Below are positions 20,511 to 31,265 of a DNA stretch of 64,000 bases, piece after piece (position 1 is the first letter of the stretch; every line of letters starts with the position of its first letter). Below the pieces are notes generated by a model, which saw only the letters and a list, made by a program, of their open reading frames with translations, was not told where the DNA came from and made no database searches. The stretch is taken from contig CM075943.1 in NCBI GenBank assembly GCA_038030265.1, positions 32,488,001-32,552,000 on the forward strand, written 5' to 3'. This stretch comes from Corythucha ciliata (taxonomy: Eukaryota; Arthropoda; Insecta; Hemiptera; Tingidae). Made by a program: the position numbers and the translations under genes.

Positions 20511-20667
20511 CTCTAGGTTGCATTGGGCACCGAAACCAGCGTTAGCAATTCGTCTATAATTAAAAAATATTGTTTTTAATTAAACCACAATACATTCCAC
20601 CGTTCAACTTTTTGAAAATTTCCCGAATTTACCCCCCGACGAGTGCTTTGGCTACCATACCCCAACA
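20511..20667 (+). repeat. 3' LTR of BEL element, 5'-truncated
   Basis: 157 bp matching 17684-17841 with about six differences. It is followed at once by inverted ~30-bp repeat units. Confidence 0.85.
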
Positions 20668-20689
20668 CCGCGAGTTTGCATTTTTTCCG

Positions 20690-21080
20690 TTTTTGGCCGC
20701 TAATTTATGTGTTTCAATTTTAGCCGCGAATTACCGCTTTCTTCGCAATCCAGACTTGCCGCCAAGAACAGCACATTAGCCTTGAATTTTAGCAATAAAA
20801 GGACCTCTTACAGGTGCGGGGGGTTAGCGATTTTTTTCTCAATTTTGTTCTTGAAATTGCATCGAGAAACCACAAATTAGCGTTTAAAAAAAAAAAAAAA
20901 AAAATTAGACACAAACTGGCGCTTTTTCTCCATTTTAGCCGCGAATTAGCACTTTTCCCCGGTTGTTGCAGTGTGAATCAGCGATTTTTCTTTTATTTTC
21001 TAGTGATGAATTAGAGCTTTTCTCATCTATATAGCCATAAATTGTCTTCCACATAAACCGCGTTTTGGAGTTTTCGCAAT
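20690..21080 (-). repeat. ~30-bp repeat array, inverted orientation
   Basis: About 12 units read as TTTTAGCCGCGAATTAGCG on the plus strand, with an A run at 20884-20903. Confidence 0.7.
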
Positions 21081-21219
21081 TTTAGCCGCGAATGAGCGCT
21101 CTTTTCGGAATTTCATTCCTATAAATTCATGAGCATAACACCAAAAAACCACATACATTTAGACGGATTTCTGAAGGAATTTTGAGCTTGAATTGATTGG
21201 AAAAGCAAAATGTCGCCAT

Positions 21220-21350
21220 TTGGCAGCGTTGGTACGCGGTTAGAATCGAGAAAAATCGCCAATTTGTGGCCTAAATTAAGCGCTTATTTGTGGGTAGAGT
21301 GTATAAATAGAGCTAATTAGTGACTAAAATAAGGAAATCCATGATTAAAC
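21220..21350 (+). repeat. ~30-bp repeat array, plus orientation
   Basis: Four or five units after an orientation switch around 21100-21220. Confidence 0.6.
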
Positions 21351-23474
21351 GCTAATTTCTTTATTAACTATAGTAAATTATATTTCTTGTTTTTTGCTAC
21401 ACCAGGAATCTCTCCGGCACCATTATTTTGTGGCGAACATTTTCCAGGGAGGGGCAAAATCCTTCCGCCTTCACCGCCATCGCCACCACCAAGGCAAAAT
21501 TACCCAAGGCGGCGACGAAACGGATGACCTTTGAATCACCTTCCTCCAGTTTACTGTCCCGCGATTACGCCGATGGCTAAAATCAGCGGATTTCGCATTG
21601 AAGGAGGAGGTGTAGGTATCATTTTCAGACTTCTCAACAGGACCTCATGGGTTGTTGTTTTTTTTTTTTTCAGAGCTCTCTACCTTACGGAACAGGGAAG
21701 CCATAACAGCTTTTTACACGTTATTTATTTGTTTCTTTTGTGGAAGAGACGTAGGGTAAACGAAACTTGTAATCTTATCGTTCGTTTCGAACAGGCTTGT
21801 CGCGACGCGCATTTTTATCCGCGGTAATTAATGCCCGCGTACTCTTCACATTTTCCTTTCAACCTGCGAGAAATTTTTTCGCTAAAGTACACCCCGATTC
21901 GCGCAGTAATACAATCAATGAGAGAGATGACCTTTTCAAATGGAGTCAGGTAAGAAGATCGAGTGCGTAAAGCCCCTGTGGGAATGAGATTATCGTGTTA
22001 AAATATGCTAAAGACTTGTTGTACCTATAGCTCGTCGACTCGCGGGGGGTAATTAAAAGAAATGCGGAGTGCTTCATTTATGAAGAAAATAGATGAATCA
22101 GTGTAAATATCGGAGCGAGGTGCAATATTTTTTGCCAGCAAAAAGAACTGCCGCTAAACACCGGTAGTGGTGTACATATATATAAAGGCGGAACCTCCGA
22201 CATAAGAATTCCACAGGAGGCAAACTCTTTTCCGTTTAAATACCTCTGAGGACCTCCCCTCATGCCCCCTCTTTTAGAAAGGCTCAAAAAATATACTTTC
22301 CTGTCAAGAAGCATATTGCTTGTAATTACGAAAAAAAAAGAAGGGGCTCGCGCGTGAATCGGTGCAGATATACAAAGTGAGGTCGCTCTATAAACGGCAA
22401 AGAAGACACTTCTACTTCGTGTTACCGCCATCTAAAATGTCACCCAGGTGAAAGAACAATCTTTCTAGTTGGTCTCGTTCCCCGTTTGTCAATTTATGAT
22501 AAAGCGGAGCGTGAGAGATTGGTTTTTTATATTTATTTTTTGTTCCCTATATCCGTAAAACCTCTGTTATTATATTTATACGACGACGTGTTGACTTGTT
22601 TTTCAAAGTCCACGAACGCAACACGCTCATTAAAATTTCAACTGGAGCAAAACTCGGCTATTCCACTATAGTTGGTGTGTCCAACAGTCCGACACACATG
22701 CTTCCTATAGTTCCTATAGTTGATGTAGGTAAAAACCAAGAAACGAACACTCAATAGTGCAGACTACACGGCACGAGAGGTAGTAATTTTGCTGATGGCC
22801 TAACATTTTGAAGTAACACCGTGTACTTATGAGTATCTCGTAGGGTAATTGCTATGCTGGTGATGTTGCTTTTAATTTTCATATTTACCTTTGAAATATT
22901 ATCACTCAAAAGCAATTACTCTAGAGAGCTGTTTAAAATCGGTTGAAAGCAGCGGTAATTTTACTTCAAGTTCGTTCTTGTTAAATCGATTTTCGTGACC
23001 AGGCTCTCAATTGAAAATGGCCAAGATTTAGTTCGTTGTATGCTTAGACTAGATGAATATCCTATTCAAAATCTGTAAATTGCGAATACGTTAAAATTAA
23101 AAACTAATTGGTTTTTTGTTTCGGCAATATACTTCCATGATTTTGCTTAAAAGTCAAATAGAGAAGCCCTTGTAAAAGTAAACGAGGACACGTACTTCTC
23201 ATGGTGTCGAGTACGTTTTAGTACGTGCGGCGTGATAAGTGACCACAAAATGAATTAGAACTGAAGGGAAACACAAGATGAGCATGTTTTGCCCATCAGA
23301 ATCACCATTTAATCCTTCATTTCTCTAATTAGACCAGGAATGTGTCTGCGTCTAAAGCCAACCTCGTTATGACCTTGAATTTAGTTCAATTATGAAGAAA
23401 ATCCCATTTTCTTTGAAGAAATACAACTTATTGTTTGTATAGGTAGACGGTAGGTTTTTGTTTAGACTCTTGTT
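21351..23474. other. Unassigned non-coding stretch
   Basis: About 2.1 kb without a recognised gene. Open frames at 21531-21827 and 22078-22431 show no domain and are probably chance. Confidence 0.5.
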
Positions 23475-24300
23475 CAGGGGGCGTCAAAAGGGCAGTTTCA
23501 AAAAGTTATGAGCGGGTGACGGGGAAGGGGGGGGGGTGAACGCCTCGTATAATTATCGGGTTCTTCGTCACGAGCGTAGTGAAATGGTGGCAGGGGTGAG
23601 CAGTTTTCTCGGTTCTATGGCTACCAAATAAACCATTTTCAGGGGTTCCACCATGTTCGCAAGTTGGGATCACATAAAATCAAGTTCACCGATTTTTGTT
23701 GCCGAAAACCCATAGTTTTGAGGGGGTTGCCTCCTTTTAAAACCCAATTTCGCGGTGATAATAAACCAATTTTTTGGATTTCGCTCACTGGAAGAACTGA
23801 TTTTGCGAAGCTATCAAGCCAAAACTCAATTTCCGTGGGTCTGACTCTCTAAAACTCATTTAAACCTCACACCTCATTCACAAATCTAATTTGAGTCAAT
23901 TCGCACACTTGAAAAAAAAAAACAACACATTTTTAAGGGAACTGGCTCACTAAAAACCCAATTCCACGGCTTTTTGATGTTGAAAACCCGATTTCACAGT
24001 TTTTCATTGCTGAAAACCTAATTTCTCGAATTTGTCTCTATAAAAATCCAGTTTCGCTGATTTCGTTTGCAGTAAAACCATTCAATCAGGTATATGGCTC
24101 ACTAGAAAAACAATTTCCGTGGATTTTGTACACAAAAAACCTATTTTCGAGGGCCTGGCTCACTTAAAACCATCTTAGCGGGTTAATCTAGCAAGAACAA
24201 AAACTTTTTTGCCGGGTTTGCCTTGCTAACAAATAATCAAATCAGCGGATTTTGGTACTGAAAACTCCGAATTAGAGGCGAGGAGGGCATACCGCCCCTG
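23475..24300 (+). repeat. Second ~30-bp repeat subfamily with hAT-like ends
   Basis: Units of 29-33 bp with the pattern AAAACCCAATTTCGCGG then TTTTG and CTCACT. From 23940 to 24220 about eight units are evident. They share the length and the AATT(T)CGCGG core with the other ~30-bp repeats but differ elsewhere. The array is bounded by CAGGGGGCGTCAAAAGGGC (23475) and, on the minus strand, CAGGGGCGGTATGCCC (from 24300), which resemble hAT ends. No 8-bp target duplication is seen. Confidence 0.6.
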
Positions 24301-24479
24301 GGCGCACGTTCAGAGCAGGCTCCCGAAAAGCTAAAATGCAAATATTGGGATTCACGGATGTAGGAACGTGAAAAAGAGACTTGGTGTCCTGTTGGACGTT
24401 GAATACTCTCTCGCTCACACACTCTCTCGGCTCGCTTATAGTTTCTACAGATCCCTATGCGCGATTAAAATTGAGTAGG

Positions 24480-24840
24480 CGTGATAATAAGCAGTTCTTG
24501 AGACAAGTACAAAACTAACAGTTCAGAAAAAATACTAATATTCGTGGAAAAATTGAGTAAATGCTCTAATCTGCGTTTTTCCGATATATACAACTTCAAG
24601 ACCCAAATATTTAGGAATAATCGCAGATTCATGCTGTAAGAGCCGCGATGAAATTCACAAAAAACGCTATCGTGCTGTTTCTTGGGGCAAGTCCACGACT
24701 CAAATTGAGAAAAATCGGTAAATCACGGCCAAAAGTGAAAAAAAGTGGCTAATTTGCTGCTAAAACCGACAGAGAAAAACGGTAATACACAGCTTAAATG
24801 GAGTAATAGCCCAAATTCACGGTTAATAGTCAGTATTGGG
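24480..24840 (+). repeat. ~30-bp repeat array, plus orientation
   Basis: About 11 units, including the CGCTATCGTGCTGTT unit whose equivalents sit at the same relative place in the arrays at 4130 and 9108. CR1 copy 1 is inserted at its end. Confidence 0.7.
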
Positions 24841-24859
24841 GGAGTGGGGAGTGAGAAAA

Positions 24860-25927
24860 ATGGCGCTGACCAGGAGCAACAAGTCTGACTGTGGTCACTG
24901 TTTGAGTCGATTTTCGGACTGCAGTGAATCGGTTTTTTGCGAAGGTCCGTGTAAAAAATGGTTCCACTTATCGTGTGTTAAACTTACAGACAAAGATTAC
25001 GGCATGATCCGTGAGCTGCAAAATAAAACTAAGTGGTTTTTTGAACGGTGCCACGTGGACTTACAAAAACTGGTGAACCTTAATCACGATACTATTGATT
25101 TATTTTCTCTGATCTCTGTGACTGTCGCGGAGCTAGAAAACGTGAGTGCCAATAATCTAGAATTGGAAAAGCGGATCGCTGGGCTATCTCAGGAAAATTG
25201 CGAAACTCGAGTTTTGTTAAAAACTTTGACAGAGAAGATGGCGGCACTCTCAAAAGACCAGGATTCTTCCTACGTTACCGACACCCAAGATCTAGGAGGA
25301 AAGGTGGGTGTGAAAACATATTTTGACTGCGCCTCTCGAGAGACGAGCGATAATTCATTATCGAATAGTGGTGACAGGATGGATAGCGTATCGGACGAGG
25401 GGGAGATTGGTGAAGGTGTGGCTTCATCTTTGCCCCGATCTCGGACGCCTCTCGCCCCTCTTCCCGAGGTAAGAGAGAAGATAGGTGATGTCCAAACAGA
25501 AGATAATATGGGCCCCGTGAAGGATAGAAGGCAGCGCCGTCGTAGATTTGCAGCGGTGGGGGTAGACATTGGGACTTCGGTTCCTCAACTGAGGGCACAA
25601 GTCTCGGTCGCTCACGACGCTCCACTTCGATCTCAGACCCGCGACCGGCCTTTCAAAGGAATGATTGGAGCTGGGAAAGCTACCATAGGTAACCTCAAGG
25701 CTGCACCTGAGAAGAATCGGGTAAAAAAACTGTTTGTCTCACGCTTAGACCCCGAGACAAAATCCGACGACATCCTCGAGCACTTGAAAACCCTTGGGAT
25801 TAAGGATCCAAAATGCTCCAAAATGAGAACAAAATTTACTTCGTACTCCTCTTTTTATATTGAGGTACCAGAAACTGAGGCTACGACTGCATGCGATCGG
25901 TTAACTGGCCGGCCCGTTGCTACTTAA
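24860..25927 (+). CDS. CR1 ORF1 with PHD finger, copy 1
   Basis: An ATG at 24860 (MALTRSNKSDCGHC) is preferred because both copies share it and the element begins 9 bp upstream. Residues ~11-65 form a PHD-type zinc finger: C-x2-C, FCEGPC, WFHLSC, then a C-terminal pair of which the first Cys is Phe in this copy (WFFERC; WFCER in copy 2). Residues ~85-140 are a probable coiled coil and ~165-240 are acidic and Pro/Ser-rich. The end has an RRM-like LFVSRLDPETKSDDILEHL. A missing base near 25900 ends the frame early, about 15 codons before the family TGA. Confidence 0.85.
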   Translation: MALTRSNKSDCGHCLSRFSDCSESVFCEGPCKKWFHLSCVKLTDKDYGMIRELQNKTKWFFERCHVDLQKLVNLNHDTIDLFSLISVTVAELENVSANNLELEKRIAGLSQENCETRVLLKTLTEKMAALSKDQDSSYVTDTQDLGGKVGVKTYFDCASRETSDNSLSNSGDRMDSVSDEGEIGEGVASSLPRSRTPLAPLPEVREKIGDVQTEDNMGPVKDRRQRRRRFAAVGVDIGTSVPQLRAQVSVAHDAPLRSQTRDRPFKGMIGAGKATIGNLKAAPEKNRVKKLFVSRLDPETKSDDILEHLKTLGIKDPKCSKMRTKFTSYSSFYIEVPETEATTACDRLTGRPVAT

Positions 25928-25971
25928 AGGACTTCTTTGGCAGACTAAGAGACGAACAAACGACTTCTGAC

Positions 25972-25977
25972 TGACTA
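25972..25977 (+). promoter_or_regulatory. Candidate leaky stop TGA CTA between ORF1 and ORF2
   Basis: In the family frame ORF1 ends TCT GAC TGA and continues in the same frame as CTA GAA GGC into the endonuclease, without an ATG. TGA CTA is the best-known readthrough context in animals. The same bases are found in copy 2 at 53737-53742. In copy 1 the upstream frame is offset by a one-base deletion near 25900. Confidence 0.6.
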
Positions 25978-26228
25978 GAAGGCACTTCCGCATCGACAAG
26001 CATTTTGCACCAAAATGTGAGAGGACTTAAAGGAAAATACGACGAATTGAATGTCTTCTTTAATACAACAGTAACCCCCGTACGATGTTTTATGCTTCAC
26101 CGAGCATTTCCTAGAGGCCGGGGAGACAAAATTGTACTCATTTGATAACTATGTCATGGGGGATTGCTACTGCCGTGAAATGAGAAAAGGCGGTGGTGCC
26201 GTCATTTACCTTCGTTCTGGTCTTGGGG
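25975..26228 (+). pseudogene. CR1 ORF2 endonuclease, first part, copy 1
   Basis: Starts ...ILHQNVRGLKGKYDEL, the first strand of an APE-type endonuclease with its catalytic Asn. An extra base near 26078 shifts the frame compared with copy 2, just before the TEHF motif with the catalytic Glu. The coding sequence is interrupted at a TTAA site (TTGA here) by the inverted-arm element and continues at 31331. Confidence 0.8.
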
Positions 26229-26280
26229 TTGAGGCTAAAGTGGACGACAAGTGTGCGAGAGAGACAGAATACAGTCATAT

Positions 26281-26626
26281 TTGCGGCACCTCTCACGGCT
26301 TGAAAAATTGACCGATTTTAGTTTTTTCAACGGATTCTTACTAGTTGAAAGCATAGAAAATTCGGAAATTAGGTCTGTGATTTTTAAATTGAGTGTAAAT
26401 GTGAAATTTGGAATTTAAATTTTTTTGAAATATTTTTTTGGACAAAACTGCCTTATACCATGAAGCAGCAGAATATTCGGTAACCAAATAATTTTGAGTT
26501 TTTGATTTTCCTCCATAAACATCGCCCGAAAGAGAAAAGTACGACTTCAAAGAGAAAAGCCGCCTCAAGAGCCAAGAGTGAGAGAGAGAGCTCTTGCAGG
26601 CTGAAGCGGGAGAGATCACCCGCTCA
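26281..26626 (+). repeat. Left arm of the inverted-arm element
   Basis: Begins TTGCGGCACCTCTC and ends in the AAGCGGGAGAGATCACCC region. It is the reverse complement of 30925-31265 with scattered substitutions and small indels. Confidence 0.85.
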
Positions 26627-26927
26627 CACGATGCACCATTCTGTAGTGTCCCCCTGGGCGAATTATCTTCCAAAAAATGACCTTGAGTGAACTAGGGGTT
26701 TTTTTTTTAATAGTTGTTTTCTAATCCTTTTGACTTACTATACGCGGTGTAGGTAAAGAAATTCCGCGCATTGTGGCACGAGCCATCAGAACTAAATCAG
26801 TAGTATATTGAGGAAGGGCGTTTCATAACGAGGTTCAAAAGTTTTAGGAATTATTTTATTTTTTCGAAAAGTCCGCTCTCGCTCGCTATTTTTTATCGAT
26901 CTGAAAATCACGTTATGTCATTAAGAG

Positions 26928-27236
26928 GGCCACACACGGTCATCAAGCATGCTTGTCAAGCATGTTTGACGTTTGACGCCACACCCACACGGTCAAACTG
27001 GCCGACAAGCTTCAAATTCAAACGCGCACCCAAGCTTCAGCAGTTTCCCAATACCCTTTGTTCTCGATGGTTTGAAGGTTTGTTGGATTGAAACACACAC
27101 ACACGATCAAATCTGTTTGCCAAACCTCATGTTTGCGAGCAAATTTTCTGGCAGTGACTGAAAACCGCCAAATGTGATGTCAAACCTTCAAACACGATCA
27201 AACCTGCTTGTCAAGGACGTTTGATCGTGTGTGGCT
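26928..27236. mobile_element. MITE-6, ~309 bp
   Basis: Inverted ends: left GGCCACACACGGTCATCAAG then GCTTGTCAAGCATGTTTGA; right TCAAACCTGCTTGTC then CGTTTGATCGTGTGTGGC. Internal copies of GATCAAAC and GCTTGTCA are also present. It lies inside the middle of the inverted-arm element. The target duplication is unclear. Confidence 0.75.
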
Positions 27237-27799
27237 TTAGGCGAGTTACAAGGAAATTATCATATTTTGGTTTGTCATTCATTCTGAACGTAGTTGACTT
27301 TTTTAAGATACAGCCGTTGAAAATTCTGGTTTATTATTCATTATGAATAATACACCTATGTTTTCGGTCAGAACAAAATTTGTACAACCCACCCTCAAAC
27401 TTTTTCTGTGTACGTTTCAACATGTCTAGATTCGATTTCCGCAATGTCCGTCCGCCGTACTCCGTCCGGGCCATATCTTGCCCTAGGATTGCTCGAAAAA
27501 ACTCGTTCTTTCGCACATAAACTCCACTTGGGATCTAGTTGGTCCTAACAGCTGATCAGTTTGATCAACTAACTCCCTAGATATTTATGGGCCAAAAGCG
27601 GGTTCAAAATGGGGGTTTTCAAAGGTTTTGAAATAATAGGGGTTTGGGGTGTCGATTTTCATGTAATTTCAAGCCGGATTTGGCTACATTCATGAATAAT
27701 ATACCCATGTGTAAAATTTGCAGCGTTTTTATCCGTAATCATAACTCTACTATTCTTCAAGCTCTGTTCTCGAATGGGCATACAAAAATGTCTCACGAT
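27237..27799. other. Unassigned non-coding stretch
   Basis: A diffuse repeat of GAATAATA(C/T)ACC(T/C)ATGT at about 27345 and 27694 is the only structure noticed. No gene is seen. Confidence 0.4.
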
Positions 27800-28670
27800 C
27801 AGTGTTTGGTTTCACTCAGAACTCGTATCGATACTCGGTAGCTTTGGAATCGATACTTTTTTCGGTACCAAGTACTATTTAGATACTTTGATTCGATACA
27901 GGGAAATGAGTACTTCAGGAATCCATACTTATCATTCGATACTTTTTAATCAATATCGAGTATTTCTTATTTTTTAAATTAATTTAAACAAGTAAATTCC
28001 CGGCATCCGAAACGTACCGTTTGAAATGAGTACTTTAATTGGTATCGAATGGGTATTGATTCGGTATCATTTCAAATCGGAACTTTTACTTCTTATTGAA
28101 TGGGCATTGATTCAAATAAGCAGATATTCGGTATCGGGTGCATTCATTCGGAATCGTAAAAGTATCGGTTAAGTAAGAGAGTCGTAAGCTCGGTGCACAC
28201 TACGCATTTTTCGTAGCATGATTGCTATTTATTTGGAGGTCGAAAGGAAATATATGGTCCCCGGTAGTGACCGGATATTTTTTAAAACTGGTAGGCAATC
28301 CTATTTCAAAAGTTGCATAGTGTGCATCGAGCTTAAGTAGTCATTGTGTTTCGATTGAAATGAGTCTTTATTTGTATAAGGGAGTAGTGATTGACGACTC
28401 GAAAAATCATTAGAGATGGTAGTGCTTTTGTTCAGTGGTGGTGGAGGGGTTTTCTTACAAGCGAGTTGAATCGACACCTCTGTATCGATACTTTTGAATC
28501 AATACCAAGTACTTTTGGTACATATGTACTTGGAGTACCTGGATACTTTTTATACGATGCCATAAACAAGTTATATGAGTGTCGATACTTTTCTTCCGAT
28601 ACCTAGTACTATTCGATACTTCAAATGAGTAAAGTATCGATACTTTATTGGTACTGATCAACACTAGATA
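27800..28670. repeat. GTATCGATAC-rich segment with possible hAT-like ends
   Basis: More than a dozen copies of (G/A)TATCGATACTTT or its reverse complement, in both orientations. The left edge has CAGTGTTTGG and the right edge CAACACTAG, weakly resembling hAT termini. MITE-7 is nested in the middle. Confidence 0.5.
28185..28336. mobile_element. MITE-7, ~147 bp
   Basis: The ends AGCTCGGTGCACACTACGCA and TGCATAGTGTGCATCGAGCT form an inverted repeat of about 20-28 bp. TA(A) occurs at both flanks. It is inserted in the GTATCGATAC-rich segment. Confidence 0.75.
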
Positions 28671-30904
28671 GAGCACGGCCGACTCCCGCTTGTAAATAGG
28701 GGGGGCATCATTTTGCACACCTTTCGTGACTATGTTCTTCCGGTTGAGTAGGACTGTCGCTATCTCTCGAACTAAAATAATAGTCCAGGAAGAGGGCAGT
28801 CTGGGAGGAAAAAACTTCGGGACTAAGTTTGATGACTGATTTCAATGTTTTCAGGTGTGCTGAATCCGAATTTCAACTTTGCCCAACGATACAACCCTGG
28901 CAACATGCCGAAATTTGGTTGCCTTTTAAAATTAAGTGTTATTTTTGGTTTTTTCACCACGCCGTACTGAATCTGAATTTCAACGCCCCGACCTCCTAAA
29001 AGAGACGCTATAGTCTAAAATAGGAAAATCTACAAAAGTCCCCGATTTCTGTTATTTTTTCTATGTGACGCGCGATCAAAGCCGAAATTGAAATAGTTCA
29101 CATTAGTTTCCCACGTTTTCAGGTAATCTGAATCTGAAAATCAAATTTCCGGCCCCCCATGGTAAACGTCGTATCAAAAAATATTCTACGATACACAAAT
29201 AACCTCAAATTTCAGCACTTTTTAACGTGCTTTTCTTGTTTGCTATTTTTTAGTACAGTACAATTAGGTGAAAAATTGACTAAGCCCAGACACTCGAAAG
29301 AGCATGGCAATTTTTGGTGCAAATTGTTTGATACCTTTTCCCCAACACATCATAAAAAACTCCCAACGATTCTGCCTCGGGTTTGGGAATAGCTGTGTGT
29401 TTTTCTGGAATAATTCTGTAACTATTGGGGTTATCAAAAAATGTACTGTACCTAATTTGAAAAGCCCAAAATTTTACACAAGAAACTGTTAAGCGGGGTT
29501 TATACTTGTATAAAGTACTATAATAGGTACCTACATGCCATATTTCAATTGAAAAGAGAGGCATTCCCCCACAGGTCCAGGTTGTGAAACTATTTCCTTC
29601 CGAAAACAACAAGCGAGTAAATTGTGAGAATCCCAACCACTATTGAGGCATCTATTGGAACCGAATTTATTCATCATTTTTTGGCACAACCTCTTCTTTT
29701 TAGGTATAACTGCAATAACTTTCCTTCCAGCTGTCATTATGGTAATTTTGACGACAAATCCTGAAATAAGGCACTTTTTTCATTGTGGAACGGTCGCATC
29801 AAACAGCACAAATCATCCTTCTCAAAGAATAATCCTTCTCAAAAGAGGTTGAAAGTTACGTGAAATAGCATACTTTATATTTTCACTAAACTAACCATCG
29901 AAAATTTTGTCGAATAAGTTCTTGAAACGAAGGTGCTCAATTCTGCTATAGACGTTCTTCAGATGCATGCGTTTACAATCCCTCCCTACTATTATTTTTT
30001 AACGCATCCCGGATTTCGATGAAATCAGTTCGCCATAGAAAAAGTTAGGTATTCCTATACAATTTTGCATATTGTTCACTCGGCTTCCACTATGCTATGC
30101 GATCGAGGAAAACAGCTCATGAGAGCTTGATGAGGGGTTTTCTGTGGTCTTCAAAGTAAGCCTAATAGAATGATTAGTCAGCACTGATGGTTGTTTCAGC
30201 AAAACAAACAAAATGGTCCTGAAATGCAAACTCCAGCTCGTGCAGTGCCAACACCCTACGTGAAATCTTCGGAGATTTTTCGCACAGTGTGGGTCAGAAA
30301 GAGATTGCACCAAACATTTATCAGTTTTTCCAGCTTGCAAGCTTCGGTCAATTTTCCGTCAGCTTTTACTTTCCTGCTTCTGTTTCAACCAAAAGGCGAA
30401 GGGAAGGAAAAAAGTGGTGCGGAAGTTTCTTGTGCAAACTGTACTCTTCAAATTTGGTCTGGTAAATTTTCGCGTTAAAACAAATGGTTCACTCACTCTT
30501 TCAACTCACCCTTTCTCTACAGGTCACTGGTATTCAAATTACCATATTTGTTATCAATGCAGTTCACTAATTTTCAAGTCTGAAAATTGATCTGGTTAAT
30601 CGTCTGGACATGTTTTCACTGATTTTCGTATTAACACATCTTGTTGAACGCCTAATCTTAACTCGTTGGGAACGTGTTTTGGTAACATATTTTGAAACGT
30701 CATTTTTGTTTCTTTGGAAGCCCGATTTTGCATTCGCAACTGGTTCGTTGCCTAACCCACAAAAAATAAAATATGAATAGCTTGGTTTTGGAGCAATGGC
30801 TTATTACAAATGTCACAGTACCCACAAACATAATATTCACAATATAAAAGTTGGGTAGATAAAAGGTAGGAGGGTCTAAGTAACATTAAAAAAAAAAAAA
30901 AAAA
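28671..30904. other. Unassigned middle of the inverted-arm element
   Basis: About 2.2 kb without a recognised gene. A loose repeat CTGAAT(C)TGAATTTCAA followed by C-rich sequence occurs three times (about 28860, 28973, 29123). An A run (30889-30906) precedes the right arm. Confidence 0.45.
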
Positions 30905-30924
30905 AACGTAGCTCCCATTGAACC

Positions 30925-31265
30925 CGTGTTGAGCGTGAGTGGGTGATTCCTCCCGCTTCCCCCAGAGACTCTTGCTATTGAGGCGGCTTTTCTCTTTGAA
31001 GTCGTACTTTTCTCTTTCGGGCGATGTTTATGGAGGAAAATCAAAAACCCAAAATTATTTGGTTCCCGAATATTCTGCTGCTTCTTGGTATAAGGCAGTT
31101 TTGTCCAAAAAAATAGTTCAAAAAAATTTAAATTCCACATTTTACATTTACACTCAATTTAAAAATCACAGACCTAATTTCCGAATTTTCTATGCTTTTA
31201 ACAAGTAAGAATCCGTTGAAAAAACTAAAATCGGTCAATTTTTCAAGCCGAGAGAGGTGCCGCAA
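30925..31265 (-). repeat. Right arm of the inverted-arm element
   Basis: The reverse complement of the left arm. Shared words include CTCTTTCGGGCGATGTTTATGG and CAGTTTTGTCCAAAAAAAT. Confidence 0.85.

Larger units (their letters stand above)
17370..20667 (+). mobile_element. BEL/Pao element D, deleted after protease, LINE inside gag
   Basis: A 158-bp direct repeat (17684-17841 and 20511-20667) marks the two LTRs. Between them are a BEL-type gag interrupted by a LINE insertion, CCHC-type knuckles and the start of a protease (LDSGSQCTLVT, about 20475-20508). The protease frame runs directly into the 3' LTR, so RT, RNase H and integrase were deleted. The base order after the 5' LTR, TTTGGTCCTCCTACGG, is a plausible primer-binding site of this superfamily. 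Confidence 0.85.

Noticed and set aside
22078..22431. 117-codon minus-strand open frame
   Set aside because: No recognisable domain, unusual composition and no supporting context; probably chance.
22660..22745. Short hairpin GTGTGTC…GACACAC as a terminator or RNA gene
   Set aside because: Only seven pairs with a 9-nt loop and no other support.
25270..25625. Minus-strand frames over CR1 ORF1 (repeated at 53044-53399)
   Set aside because: They recur only because the two CR1 copies are nearly identical; they are shadows of ORF1.
29280..29636. 118-codon minus-strand frame as a transposase of the inverted-arm element
   Set aside because: No catalytic motif of any transposase family, and overlapped by other equally meaningless frames.
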